A model generated the notes under the pieces. It was not told the origin of the DNA, ran no database searches, and was given only the letters and a program-made list of their open reading frames with translations. A stretch of DNA of 64,000 nucleotides from Actinoplanes octamycinicus. GTDB lineage: Bacteria; Actinomycetota; Actinomycetes; Mycobacteriales; Micromonosporaceae. The DNA lies in contig NZ_JACHNB010000001.1 in NCBI RefSeq assembly GCF_014205225.1, positions 6,057,501 through 6,121,500 of the forward strand, read 5' to 3'. Of this stretch, positions 1 through 7,692 are shown in pieces; position 1 is the stretch's first letter; the number at the start of each line of letters is the position of its first letter. The translations under genes and the position numbers were made by a program.

Positions 1-931
1 CCGCCGCGCCGATTGTCGCGTTCTCCGCGGTGACCACCAGGCCGGCGCCGACAGCGAGATCGAGCGTCACCGGGCCGTGCCCGTGCCGCAGGGCGTTGGT
101 GAGCGCCTCCCGGGTGATCGCGAACGCGGCGCGCGACGTCGCGGCCGGGACCCGGTCGAGGGGGTCGGCGCGGGCCCGCACGTCGAGGCCGCGGATCAGG
201 GTGCCGAGCGAGCTCAGGGTGGGGGCCTGCTCGGTGACGCCGTCGTCGAGCACGCTCAGCAGCACGTCGAGATCCTGCTGGGCGATCCGGGCGGTGGACG
301 CCAGGTGGTCGAGCGACTGCGCGGCGAGGGTGGGCTCGGTCCGCTGCAGCGCCGCCTCGGCGGCCATCGCCTGCACCAGGACGACGCTGAGCGCGTGACC
401 GACCGAGTCGTGCAGTTCCAGCGCGAGGCTCTGGCGGCGGTCGAGCGCGTCGACGAGCCGGGACGGCTCGGTGCGCAACAGCCGGCGCGCCGCCCAGCGC
501 TGGCCGGATCCGGCGGCGACCATCGCGATCAGGACAGCGACGGCGACCAGCAGCACCTCGGCCGAGTCGCCCGGCGCGCCGGGCCGGCCGTCGCCCAGGC
601 GCAGCAACTCGGGCGAGAGCGCGGCCAGGCCGGCGCTGAGCGTGGCGCCGACGAACAGGTGCAGGCTGGTCAGGACGGTCAGGTAGACGCGATCGGCCCG
701 GTGCGGCACGTCCACGTCGAGCAGCTCGGCCAGTGCGGCCACCTCCAGGCGCCGGATCAACGGCGTCATGGCGAGCAGCACGGCGCCGGGCAGGCACGCC
801 GCCCACCAGAGCAGCACGCGGCCCAGGGTCGGCGCGGTCAGGATCGGCACGCCGAGCGCGACCGCGACCGGCGTCAGCAGGGCGGCGCCGACCAGCGGGT
901 AGAGCCCGGCGCGGGCGAGGCGGCGCGTCAT
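1..931 (-). CDS. Sensor histidine kinase, C-terminus beyond window
   Basis: Two-component sensor kinase of the NarL-partner (HisKA_3) type, about 310 residues visible. The N-terminal half has roughly four hydrophobic membrane segments (residues 10-150). The phosphoacceptor H-box reads LELHDSVGHALSVVLVQ, with His near residue 174. An N-box-like REALTNALRHG lies near residue 275, and the rest of the ATPase domain runs off the left edge. The ATG at 931 is supported by TAGCGT eight bases upstream (945-940), which would give a leaderless mRNA. A response regulator presumably follows outside the window. It is divergent from the membrane protein at 1019, with a palindrome between them. Confidence 0.9.
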   Translation of the reverse strand, partial: MTRRLARAGLYPLVGAALLTPVAVALGVPILTAPTLGRVLLWWAACLPGAVLLAMTPLIRRLEVAALAELLDVDVPHRADRVYLTVLTSLHLFVGATLSAGLAALSPELLRLGDGRPGAPGDSAEVLLVAVAVLIAMVAAGSGQRWAARRLLRTEPSRLVDALDRRQSLALELHDSVGHALSVVLVQAMAAEAALQRTEPTLAAQSLDHLASTARIAQQDLDVLLSVLDDGVTEQAPTLSSLGTLIRGLDVRARADPLDRVPAATSRAAFAITREALTNALRHGHGPVTLDLAVGAGLVVTAENATIGAA

Positions 932-966
932 GGCTCTCGACGCTAATCCACGCTCCGGCCGATGTA

Positions 967-984
967 CTCCCTCCACGGAGGGAG
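967..984. promoter_or_regulatory. Palindromic operator between divergent kinase and membrane protein
   Basis: CTCCCTCC-AC-GGAGGGAG is a perfect 8-bp inverted repeat with a 2-nt centre. It lies midway between two TAGCGT -10 boxes (945-940 on minus, 1006-1011 on plus), close to where both -35 elements should be. This placement suits binding by the response regulator paired with the kinase. The binding protein is inferred. Confidence 0.6.
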
Positions 985-1018
985 GTGGGCGGCATCGATC
1001 GTTCCTAGCGTCATCGGC

Positions 1019-1573
1019 ATGACCAACATTGATCAGTACGGGCGGGTACGGGCCGCGTGGCAGGCCGCGCACCGGCCGGTTGCCGGGGTGCCGCGGTGGG
1101 CGCGGATCGCGGCGAACGCGGTGCCGCTCGTCGTGCTGCCGTCCGGACTCTGGCGGCTGCAATTCGTCTTCTCCGACGGCGGGATCGGCGAGAAGATCTA
1201 CCTCGTCTGCCTGTCGATCGTGGCCGAGCTGCTGGCCTTCACCGCGGTCGGGCTGATCGCCACCTGGGGCGAGCGCTTCCCGCGCTGGATGCCGTGGGCC
1301 GGTGGCCGCCCGGTGCCAAGGCTGTTCGCGGTCGTCCCGGCGACAGCCGCGGCGATCTTCCTGACCGTGTTGTGGACCGTCGCCTTCGCCGCCATCTTCC
1401 GGGATGTGACGATGGGCGGGACATCGCTGGACCCGGACTTCCCGACCCAGGGCGGCTTCTGGGAGGCCAGCATGTTCTATGTCTGCTACCTCCCGCTGCT
1501 GCTGTGGGGGCCACTGCTGGGCGCGGTCACCTTCGCCTACTGGCGCCGTCGTTCTCAGCACGGTGCTGAGTGA
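1019..1573 (+). CDS. Four-helix membrane protein, unknown function
   Basis: A 184-residue protein with about four hydrophobic stretches (residues 30-50, 60-80, 105-125, 150-170) and a short basic C-terminus. No motif is recognised. The ATG at 1019 lies seven bases after TAGCGT (1006-1011), the leaderless arrangement also seen for the divergent kinase, so an earlier in-frame start at 962 is unlikely. Divergence from the kinase across a shared palindrome suggests it is a target of that two-component system. Confidence 0.8.
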   Translation: MTNIDQYGRVRAAWQAAHRPVAGVPRWARIAANAVPLVVLPSGLWRLQFVFSDGGIGEKIYLVCLSIVAELLAFTAVGLIATWGERFPRWMPWAGGRPVPRLFAVVPATAAAIFLTVLWTVAFAAIFRDVTMGGTSLDPDFPTQGGFWEASMFYVCYLPLLLWGPLLGAVTFAYWRRRSQHGAE

Positions 1574-1747
1574 CCGGGCGATCTCTTCCCAGGGACTTCT
1601 CCCGGTTCGCGACCACGTGGGCGAGGACCACCGGGACCGGGCTCAGGGCGCCAGCGGACCGCGCCTTCCGGGTGCTTCGGGACGGAGGCGTACCGGGAAG
1701 TGGCGGGCCGCGCCGGGAAGGTGCCGTGCGCGGCCCGCGGACCTGGA

Positions 1748-1906
1748 TCAGGCGGGCTGGCCCCGGACCGGGGAGGTGGTGCGGGCCCGGCGGGCCAGGC
1801 GGCTCAGGCGGGCGCTGTGGAGCAGGCGCTGCTGGTCGGCTTCCGCGATCAGTTCGCGGCGGCGGTCGTGGGCCAGGACCAGCATCGTCTCCGGGTGCAG
1901 CAACAT
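1748..1906 (-). CDS. Small basic protein, 52 residues
   Basis: The protein begins MLLHPETMLVLAHDRRREL and ends RTTSPVRGQPA. It is rich in Arg, Leu and Ala and probably helical. A GGGAGA ribosome site lies about five bases upstream of the ATG at 1906. Short proteins with this start are familiar in actinobacteria, but no function is known to me. It is alone, with about 170 bases of apparently empty sequence between it and the end of the membrane protein at 1573. Confidence 0.7.
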   Translation of the reverse strand: MLLHPETMLVLAHDRRRELIAEADQQRLLHSARLSRLARRARTTSPVRGQPA

Positions 1907-2024
1907 CTCGGTCTCCCTTGTCGTCGTTCGATGTGTCCATCGTCGATCGGCCGAGCTGCCCTGACATCCGGAACGCCTACCTATCTTCGCAGGTCAGCGC
2001 GGTTTAGGTGGCTGGCCGGGGGCG

Positions 2025-2052
2025 CCTAGGTATACCTAGGGGCTGTTAGCCT
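2025..2052 (+). promoter_or_regulatory. Promoter with 16-bp perfect palindrome before the MOSC gene
   Basis: CCTAGGTATACCTAGG (2025-2040) is a perfect palindrome. A -10 box TAGCCT (2047-2052) follows and ends seven bases before the GTG at 2060. The palindrome covers the expected -35 and spacer, so a bound protein would block polymerase. The regulator is unknown. Confidence 0.55.
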
Positions 2053-2059
2053 GACGGGC

Positions 2060-2863
2060 GTGATCGTTTCGGGACTGTGGCGTTATCCGGTCAAATCCAT
2101 GGGTGGGGAGCCGCTGCGCGAGGCGCGGGTGGACCCGTGGGGGATCGCCGGAGACCGGCGGTGGATGGTGGTCGACCGGTCCGGGAAGAAACCGTGGGCC
2201 GGGGAGTTCCGGCAGCTCGCCGGCGTCTCCGCGGTGCAGACCGGGGACGGCGGGGTCCGGTTGCGCGCTGCCGGGCATCCGGATCTGCACCTGGCCGAGC
2301 CGGTCGGCGGTGAGCCGGTCGAGGTGACGCTGCGCGGAGTAGGTAGGGCGGTGTCCGCCGGAGACGCGGCCGACGCCTGGTTGTGTGCGGCGCTCGGCCT
2401 CGACGTGCGGCTGGTGTGGCTCGACGAGCCGGCCCGCCGGCCGATGTCGGAGAGTCACGGCGGCCGGCCCGGCGACGTGCTGAGCTTCGCGGACGCGGCG
2501 CCGCTGCTGCTCACCACGGAGCCGTCGCTGCGCCAGCTGGACGCGTGGATCGCGGACAACGGCGGCGGGCCGGTGCCGATGACCCGGTTCCGGCCGAACC
2601 TGGTGGTGGACGGGGAGATGGCCGCGTTCGCCGAGGACGGCTGGGGTGAGGTGCGGGTCGGCGAGGTGCTCTTCCGGTTCGCCGAGCACTGCGACCGGTG
2701 CGCGGTGACCACGCTGGACCCGGCGACCGGGCGGACCGCGAAGGAGCCGATCCGCACCCTGGCGAAGCATCGGCGGTGGGACGGCAACGTGTGGTTCGGG
2801 GTCCGGATCGTCCCGGTCAACCCGGGCACGATCGCGGTGGGCGACCCGGTACAGCCGCTCTAG
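2060..2863 (+). CDS. MOSC domain protein (mARC/YcbX-like)
   Basis: A 267-residue protein with an N-terminal MOSC beta-barrel (VSGLWRYPVKSM at residue 3) and a C-terminal MOSC domain containing CDRCAVTTLDPATG near residue 213. The second Cys sits where the family binds molybdenum cofactor. Family members reduce N-hydroxylated compounds or transfer sulfur to Moco; the substrate here is unknown. The GTG at 2060 is supported by TAGCCT eight bases upstream. Its stop overlaps the convergent MerR-methyltransferase gene by four bases. Confidence 0.88.
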   Translation: MIVSGLWRYPVKSMGGEPLREARVDPWGIAGDRRWMVVDRSGKKPWAGEFRQLAGVSAVQTGDGGVRLRAAGHPDLHLAEPVGGEPVEVTLRGVGRAVSAGDAADAWLCAALGLDVRLVWLDEPARRPMSESHGGRPGDVLSFADAAPLLLTTEPSLRQLDAWIADNGGGPVPMTRFRPNLVVDGEMAAFAEDGWGEVRVGEVLFRFAEHCDRCAVTTLDPATGRTAKEPIRTLAKHRRWDGNVWFGVRIVPVNPGTIAVGDPVQPL

Positions 2864-3975
2864 GCCACGAGCAGTCGCAGGCCCAGCTCGGCCGCGTCGA
2901 GCGACAGCAGCTCGCGGTTGCGGTCCGCCCAGCGGCCCGAGTCCAGGTCGGCGCGGAGCCGGGACACCGCGCGCTGCTCGGCCTCCGGCCCGACCCGGGT
3001 CCAGATCGACACCGCGCGGCGGGCGCTTTCGTCCAGGTAGACCTCTGGCCGGCGCCAGTAGGCCTCGAAGAAGCCGTCGGCGCAGTCCCACGGGATCAGC
3101 ACCGGCTCGATGCGGGCGCCGATCGTCGCGGCCAGGTCCTCCACCGGCGGGCGGCCGGCGACCAGGCCGGCCACCTCGGGCAGGTAGTCGCGGGACAGCC
3201 AGAAGCGGTTCCGCCAGCCGGTGTCGCTGGCGTCGTGGGTGAACACCACCACCCGCCGGGCCACCCGGCGCATCTCGCGCAGCCCGGCGATCGGGTCGCG
3301 CCAGTGGTGCACGGTGCTGAACGCCATCGCCGCGTCGAACGACTGGTCGTCGAAGGGCAGGCTCTCCGCGCTGCCGGCCACGCACGGCGCCGCGTCCGGG
3401 CCGCGCTGGGCGCGCATCACCGCGGACGGCTCGACCGCGGTGACCTCGCGGTCGGCCGGTTCGTAGGAGCCGGTGCCGGCCCCGACGTTGAGCACCGTGC
3501 GGGCGTCGCCGAGCGCCTCCCAGACCCGCGCGGCGATCCGCGGTTCGGTGCGGCGCGTCGCCGGGTAGGCGGCGCCGATCGAGTCGTACAACTGCGCGCC
3601 GAACATGGTCAACTGTTCCTCCGGTGTGGTGCCGAGCCCCCGGGCCCGGGCTTCGAGTTCCCTGTCGATGGCGGTCACCATGGCGCCGGCCCGGTCCCGC
3701 TGCTCCAGCAGCAGGCCGCGCAGGCGGTGCAGGTGCGCGACCGCGTCGGTGGCCGGGTCGTCGACGAGATCGGCGATCTCGCGCAGCCCGAACCCCAGCC
3801 GCCGGTAGGCGAGCACCTCCCGCAGCCGCTCCACGTCGGCCGGTGCGTAGGCCCGGTAGCCGGCGCTGGTCCGGGCGGACGGCTGCACGAGACCGATCTC
3901 GTCGTAGTGGTGCAGGGTGCGGACGCTGACGCCGGCCAGCTCGGCGACGCGTCCCACGGTGAGGTGTTCTGCCAC
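2860..3975 (-). CDS. MerR-type regulator fused to SAM-dependent methyltransferase
   Basis: A 371-residue fusion. Residues 1-110 are a MerR winged helix (LTVGRVAELAGVSVRTLHHY, then a coiled dimer region). Residues 150-370 are a class I methyltransferase with motif I VLNVGAGTG and a post-motif FDAAMAFSTVHHW. The fusion suggests a regulator whose effector domain binds SAM or methylates a ligand, but activity is not shown by sequence. Start: GTG at 3975, seven bases after CATAGT (leaderless). A TGACGTCA palindrome at 3994-4001 lies upstream. The start region faces the divergent repeat protein. Confidence 0.85.
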   Translation of the reverse strand: MAEHLTVGRVAELAGVSVRTLHHYDEIGLVQPSARTSAGYRAYAPADVERLREVLAYRRLGFGLREIADLVDDPATDAVAHLHRLRGLLLEQRDRAGAMVTAIDRELEARARGLGTTPEEQLTMFGAQLYDSIGAAYPATRRTEPRIAARVWEALGDARTVLNVGAGTGSYEPADREVTAVEPSAVMRAQRGPDAAPCVAGSAESLPFDDQSFDAAMAFSTVHHWRDPIAGLREMRRVARRVVVFTHDASDTGWRNRFWLSRDYLPEVAGLVAGRPPVEDLAATIGARIEPVLIPWDCADGFFEAYWRRPEVYLDESARRAVSIWTRVGPEAEQRAVSRLRADLDSGRWADRNRELLSLDAAELGLRLLVA

Positions 3976-4113
3976 GGGGATGACTATGTCGCCTGACGTC
4001 ACGTGAGGCTCAAGACCCAGCTTCCGTACGCCATGAGCGCCACCCGTGTGATCGCTGAGGCGCGGGGTAAGGCCGATGAGACAGGGACAACGAGGAATGT
4101 GAGGTGGACCCCC

Positions 4114-4977
4114 GTGGCCGCTACCAAGAGCGCCAAGAACCCGACCAGTGGTAACGACACTCCGAACACTCCTGAGGTGAGTGAGTCGGCGATCGCCCGG
4201 ATGAAGGTGGGTGACCTGCGCCGAAAGTTGCAGAGCCGTGGTGTGCAGGGCACGGCTGATCTGAAGAAGCCGGAGCTGGTCAAGAAGCTGATCAAGTTGG
4301 AGACCGCCGGGTCGAAGGCGAAGAAGTCGGCGGGGAAGAAGTCGGCGTCCGGACGCAAGAATCCGACCAGTGGCAATGACACTCCGAATACGCCGGAGGT
4401 GAGTGAGTCGGCGATCGCCCGGATGAAGGTGGCTGACCTTCGTCGGGAGTTGCAGAGTCGTGGGGTGAAGGGCACCGACGATCTGAAGAAGCCGGAGCTG
4501 GTCAAGAAGCTGATCAAGTTGGAGACCGCCGGGTCGAAGGCGAAGAAGTCGGCGGGGAAGAAGTCGGCGTCCGGACGGAAGAATCCGACCAGCGGTAACG
4601 ACACTCCGAACACTCCTGAGGTGAGTGAGTCGGCGATCGCCCGGATGAAGGTGGCTGACCTGCGTCGGGAGTTGCAGAGTCGTGGGGTGAAGGGCACCGA
4701 CGATCTGAAGAAGCCGGAGCTGGTCAAGAAGCTGATCAAGCTGGAGACCGCCGAGTCGAAGTCGACCCGCACGGCGGCGAAGAAGTCGCGGGCCGCGGCC
4801 AAGGACCGGTCCACGCCGAAGAAGCTGGCCTCCGCCGCGGGCAAGCTGCCCACGACGAAGAAGCTGCTCTTCGCGCAGACGGACCTGCCCAGCAGCGAGG
4901 AGGTTCCGTCCACTCTCACCGTCAGCAAGTCCAACAGCCGCAAGCGGACGGGCAAGGCGACCGCCGTGATCCATTGA
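4114..4977 (+). CDS. Repeat protein with three SAP/Rho-N-like modules
   Basis: A 287-residue, Lys- and Ser-rich protein. Three modules of 74 residues each carry SAIARMKVADLRRELQSRG followed by GTDDLKKPELVKKLIKLE, which resembles the Rho N-terminal/SAP helix-extended-loop-helix fold that binds nucleic acid. Linkers (KAKKSAGKKSASGRK) resemble histone H1 tails. The C-terminus is basic. A nucleoid-associated role is plausible but inferred. I chose the GTG at 4114 because GAGGTGGA sits five bases upstream; in-frame starts at 4003 and 4033 lack this. Divergent from the MerR fusion. Confidence 0.8.
   Translation: MAATKSAKNPTSGNDTPNTPEVSESAIARMKVGDLRRKLQSRGVQGTADLKKPELVKKLIKLETAGSKAKKSAGKKSASGRKNPTSGNDTPNTPEVSESAIARMKVADLRRELQSRGVKGTDDLKKPELVKKLIKLETAGSKAKKSAGKKSASGRKNPTSGNDTPNTPEVSESAIARMKVADLRRELQSRGVKGTDDLKKPELVKKLIKLETAESKSTRTAAKKSRAAAKDRSTPKKLASAAGKLPTTKKLLFAQTDLPSSEEVPSTLTVSKSNSRKRTGKATAVIH
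4141..4770 (+). repeat. Tandem 222-bp repeat inside the SAP-like gene
   Basis: Units start at 4141, 4363 and 4585, exactly 222 bp (74 codons) apart. The third is truncated near 4770. Copies 2 and 3 are almost identical at DNA level, including synonymous positions, while copy 1 differs slightly (gtgcagggcacggctgat versus gtgaagggcaccgacgat). This indicates recent duplication or homogenisation. Confidence 0.95.
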
Positions 4978-5010
4978 GCCGAGGTCGACGGCGGTCGGTC
5001 ATGCCCTCCC

Positions 5011-5047
5011 TTGATCTATATACACGCTACTTGTATATTCAACCGCC
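5011..5047 (+). promoter_or_regulatory. PadR promoter and operator
   Basis: TTGATC (5011-5016), a 17-bp spacer and TATATT (5034-5039) form a good promoter, with the ATG eight bases later at 5048, so the mRNA should be leaderless. The inverted repeat ATATACA-N7-TGTATAT (5018-5038) covers spacer and -10. PadR proteins classically bind ATGT/ACAT dyads, so autoregulation is likely. Confidence 0.75.
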
Positions 5048-5413
5048 ATGCGATCATCCTCGCGCGTCACCCTGCGGGAACCGTCGTACTTCGTGCTGGC
5101 CGCCCTGCTCGACGGGCGGCTGCACGGGTACGCCGTGGTCAAGCGGGTCGAAGAGTTGTCCGCCGGCCAGGTGAAGCTGGCCGCCGGCTCGCTGTACTCG
5201 GTGCTCGACCGGCTGCTCGGCGAGGGCTACGTCACCGCCGACGGCGAGGAGATCGTCAACGGGCGGGCGCGACGTTATTACCGGTTGACCGACAGCGGTC
5301 AGCAGGTGCTCGCCCAGGAAGCGGACCGGCTCGCCCAGGCCGCGCGTGTCGTGCACGAGCGGCTGACGCAGGGCGACACCCCTCGACCGACCTGGAGGAC
5401 TTCACCGGCATGA
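5048..5413 (+). CDS. PadR family transcriptional regulator
   Basis: A 121-residue PadR-type winged-helix repressor. The core LREPSYFVLAALLDGRLHGY (residues 7-26) and GSLYSVLDRLLGEGYV (residues 47-62) is the family recognition-helix region, followed by RRYYRLTDSG and a C-terminal dimer helix. It is small-subfamily length. It overlaps the next gene by four bases (ATGA), so the two are translated together. It probably represses this pair through the dyad at 5018-5038. Confidence 0.92.
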   Translation: MRSSSRVTLREPSYFVLAALLDGRLHGYAVVKRVEELSAGQVKLAAGSLYSVLDRLLGEGYVTADGEEIVNGRARRYYRLTDSGQQVLAQEADRLAQAARVVHERLTQGDTPRPTWRTSPA

Positions 5414-6288
5414 GTGCTGACATCCTGGAGCGCCGCTACCGGGCGCTGCTGCGGTCCTACCCGGCCGACTACCGGCGTGAGCGCGCCGACGAACTGCTCG
5501 ACGTGCTGGTCACCGACGACGCCGGGACCCGGCGCTGGCCGGAGCTGCGGCAGGCGGTCGCGTTGATCCGCGGTGGCCTGCGGGTGCGCGCCGGCAGCGC
5601 GGCGAACCGGCCGACGGTCTTCCTGGCGTGGCAGGGCGTGCAGCTGGCCGCCCTCGCGGTGCTGGCGCTCGGCGTGCTGATCGCGACCGACGACCTGGTG
5701 GAGGGTTTCCAGTTCGGCGGATTCGACGCGCCTCTGCTCGTACTGAAAGATCTGGGTCCGAATCTGATCCTGTCTTTCGCGGCCCTGGTGGCGCTGGTCC
5801 TGGGGCGGCAGCGGCTCGCGATCGGACTGATCGTCGCGGCCGTCGTGGTGCAGACCGCGCTGTCGCAGTACCTGTACCTGAACGGCCTGCCGCAGTGGTG
5901 GGCGCCGGTGGTGGCGCTGCCCCTGGTGGTCGCCGGCCGGTGGCGGCCGGCTGACGTGCCGCAGCTGGAGCGCGGCAACGCGGCGCTGGTCACGGCCGGT
6001 GTGGTGGCGCTGCACCTGGTGCCGATCGGTGGGCTGCAGATGGTCGATCCGGCGCAGCGTGCCCTGGCGGTGATCGCGGCGGTGCTGGCCGGGGCGGTCT
6101 TCCTGTGGTTCGCGACGGCCGACCAGCGGCTGCTGATCGCCGCGGCGCCCACCTTCGCACTGACCACGCTGCACGAACTGATGGTCGGCGGCGGCTCGCT
6201 CGGGCAGACGCTGCCGTTCCTGGCGGTCGGGGTCGCCCTGGTGATCTGTGCGGTGGTGCTGTCCCGCCGCCGGGCAGCGCGGGTCTGA
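5410..6288 (+). CDS. Membrane protein of PadR operon
   Basis: A 292-residue protein with a soluble helical N-terminus (ILERRYRALLRSYPADYRRE), then about seven or eight hydrophobic segments from residue 70 to the end, finishing RRRAARV. The N-terminus resembles the HAAS-type permease prefix found beside PadR regulators in actinobacteria. Function is not known; it may be the effector or sensor membrane partner of the PadR protein. Its ATG overlaps the padR stop by four bases. Confidence 0.8.
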   Translation: MSADILERRYRALLRSYPADYRRERADELLDVLVTDDAGTRRWPELRQAVALIRGGLRVRAGSAANRPTVFLAWQGVQLAALAVLALGVLIATDDLVEGFQFGGFDAPLLVLKDLGPNLILSFAALVALVLGRQRLAIGLIVAAVVVQTALSQYLYLNGLPQWWAPVVALPLVVAGRWRPADVPQLERGNAALVTAGVVALHLVPIGGLQMVDPAQRALAVIAAVLAGAVFLWFATADQRLLIAAAPTFALTTLHELMVGGGSLGQTLPFLAVGVALVICAVVLSRRRAARV

Positions 6289-6296
6289 GCCGGTCC

Positions 6297-6322
6297 GGGC
6301 GTGGGGCTGACACCCCGCGCCC
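6297..6322. terminator. Hairpin between convergent genes
   Basis: GGGCG-t-GGGG-ctgaca-CCCC-g-CGCCC folds into a ten-base stem with one mismatch, in the 53-bp gap between the converging PadR operon and the beta-propeller gene. It has no U tract, as is common in actinobacteria, and could act in both directions. Confidence 0.55.
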
Positions 6323-6341
6323 GCACCAAGCCCGGAAGTGA

Positions 6342-7577
6342 TCAGCCGCCCCAGCCGGCCGGCACGTGCGCGAGCCGGACCCGCTGCGGGTGATCCCCGA
6401 CCCCGACCGAAGTGATCTTCTGCCCGGTCGCGAAGTCGATCGCGGTCACCTGGTCGGCGGCACTCTCCGAGATCACGCAGGCCCGGCCGTCACCGCTGAC
6501 CGTGGCCCAGTACGGCTTGGCCGCCGGGACCAGCGTGCCTTCTTGCAGCGTGGCCCGGTCGACGATGGTGGTGTAGTCGTCCATCGTGCCGGCCACGCAC
6601 AGCTTGCCGCCGTCCGGGCTGATCGACAGCCCGTGGTGCCGCGAGTCGTTCACGTAGCTGGTCCGGTCGTCGCTGGTGGCCGGGTTCTTCGGCAGCGTCT
6701 TCACCCGGGTCACCTTGTCGGTGGCGACGTCGTACTCGACGACGCCGTTGAAGAACGACACCTGGAAGTACAGCTTGCCGAAGTCCGGGGTGAAGACTCC
6801 GGGCCGGACCGCGTTGGACAGGTCGCTGCGGCCGAAGGCGTTCAGCCGGGACCGCATGTCGATGGTCTTCACCGTCTGGAAGGTGGTGGTGTCGACCACG
6901 GTGATGTGCCGGTCGCCCTTGGTCCAGTCGAGCAGCGGGCTGTCCAGGTCGGTCTCCACGTTGCCGATCGACATGTTCCAGATGTAACGGCCGCCGTTGG
7001 TGAAGACGTTCTCGTGCGGTTTGTCGCCGGTGGCAAACGAGCCGAGCTGCGCGCCGGTGGTGATGTCCAGTACGTGCACGGTGTTCGAGGTGGACGCGGA
7101 GACGGCGAGCCGGGTGCCGTCCGGCGAGACGGCCATGTGGTCGGCGCGGTAACCGGAGACCGGGAAGCGCCACTTCAGCTTGCCGGTGGCGATGTCGATC
7201 GAGACGACGTCGGCGAAGCTGGGCCGGGAGGCCACCAGCGCGGTGCCGTCCGGCGTGGAGTACAGGTCGTCGACGAGCTGGTCGTGGCCCTCGCCCGGGC
7301 CGTTGCGGATGCCGAGGAAGTAGATCAGCTTGATCGGGTTGAGGTAGATCTCGGTCAGACGCTGGTTCTTGTCCGGCACCACGTTGATCCGGCCGAGCTT
7401 GGCGAAGTCGCCGCTGGACTTGATGACGTCGGCGGTGCCCTCCCAGTTGTTGCCGACGAACATCACCTCCCGGAGCGCGGCGGGGGCGGCGGCCGAGGCA
7501 GGGGTGGCGGTGGCGGCGGTCGTGGCGGCCAGGGCGACCGCGGCGGCGGCGCCCAGTAAGCGGTGGGTAGCGCGCAT
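6342..7577 (-). CDS. Secreted YVTN-type beta-propeller protein
   Basis: A 411-residue protein. Residues 1-30 are an Ala-rich signal peptide (basic MRATHR, hydrophobic core, ASA site). The rest repeats beta-propeller blades with phrases such as HMAVSPDGTRLAVSAS, VHVLDITTG and GLSISPDGGKLCVAG, typical of YncE/YVTN proteins. No catalytic residues are evident, so ligand binding or scaffolding outside the membrane is likely. Monocistronic; the ATG at 7577 is the first codon of the signal peptide. The promoter lies in the 115-bp gap shared with the divergent gene at 7693. Confidence 0.85.
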   Translation of the reverse strand: MRATHRLLGAAAAVALAATTAATATPASAAAPAALREVMFVGNNWEGTADVIKSSGDFAKLGRINVVPDKNQRLTEIYLNPIKLIYFLGIRNGPGEGHDQLVDDLYSTPDGTALVASRPSFADVVSIDIATGKLKWRFPVSGYRADHMAVSPDGTRLAVSASTSNTVHVLDITTGAQLGSFATGDKPHENVFTNGGRYIWNMSIGNVETDLDSPLLDWTKGDRHITVVDTTTFQTVKTIDMRSRLNAFGRSDLSNAVRPGVFTPDFGKLYFQVSFFNGVVEYDVATDKVTRVKTLPKNPATSDDRTSYVNDSRHHGLSISPDGGKLCVAGTMDDYTTIVDRATLQEGTLVPAAKPYWATVSGDGRACVISESAADQVTAIDFATGQKITSVGVGDHPQRVRLAHVPAGWGG

Positions 7578-7692
7578 GTGTGCCTCTCCCAGGGGGCGAG
7601 CAATTTGAAACTCCGTGGTGTTCTTATTGACGCATCTGGATGGTATGCAGCAGTGGTCCAGATCACAAGGCTCGGCTTGCGATCATGGAGGC

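Noticed and set aside
77..946. Plus-strand frame of 289 codons at the left end
   Set aside because: Gln/Arg/Gly-rich shadow of the sensor kinase, which has a clear H-box on the other strand.
1574..1747. Possible coding in several frames between 1574 and 1747
   Set aside because: No frame has a ribosome site or recognisable sequence; the 52-residue gene on minus explains only 1748-1906.
3999..4955. 318-codon minus-strand frame with repeats opposite the SAP-like gene
   Set aside because: Its repeats only mirror the 222-bp DNA repeats; the plus-strand product has recognisable helix-extended-loop-helix modules and a ribosome site.
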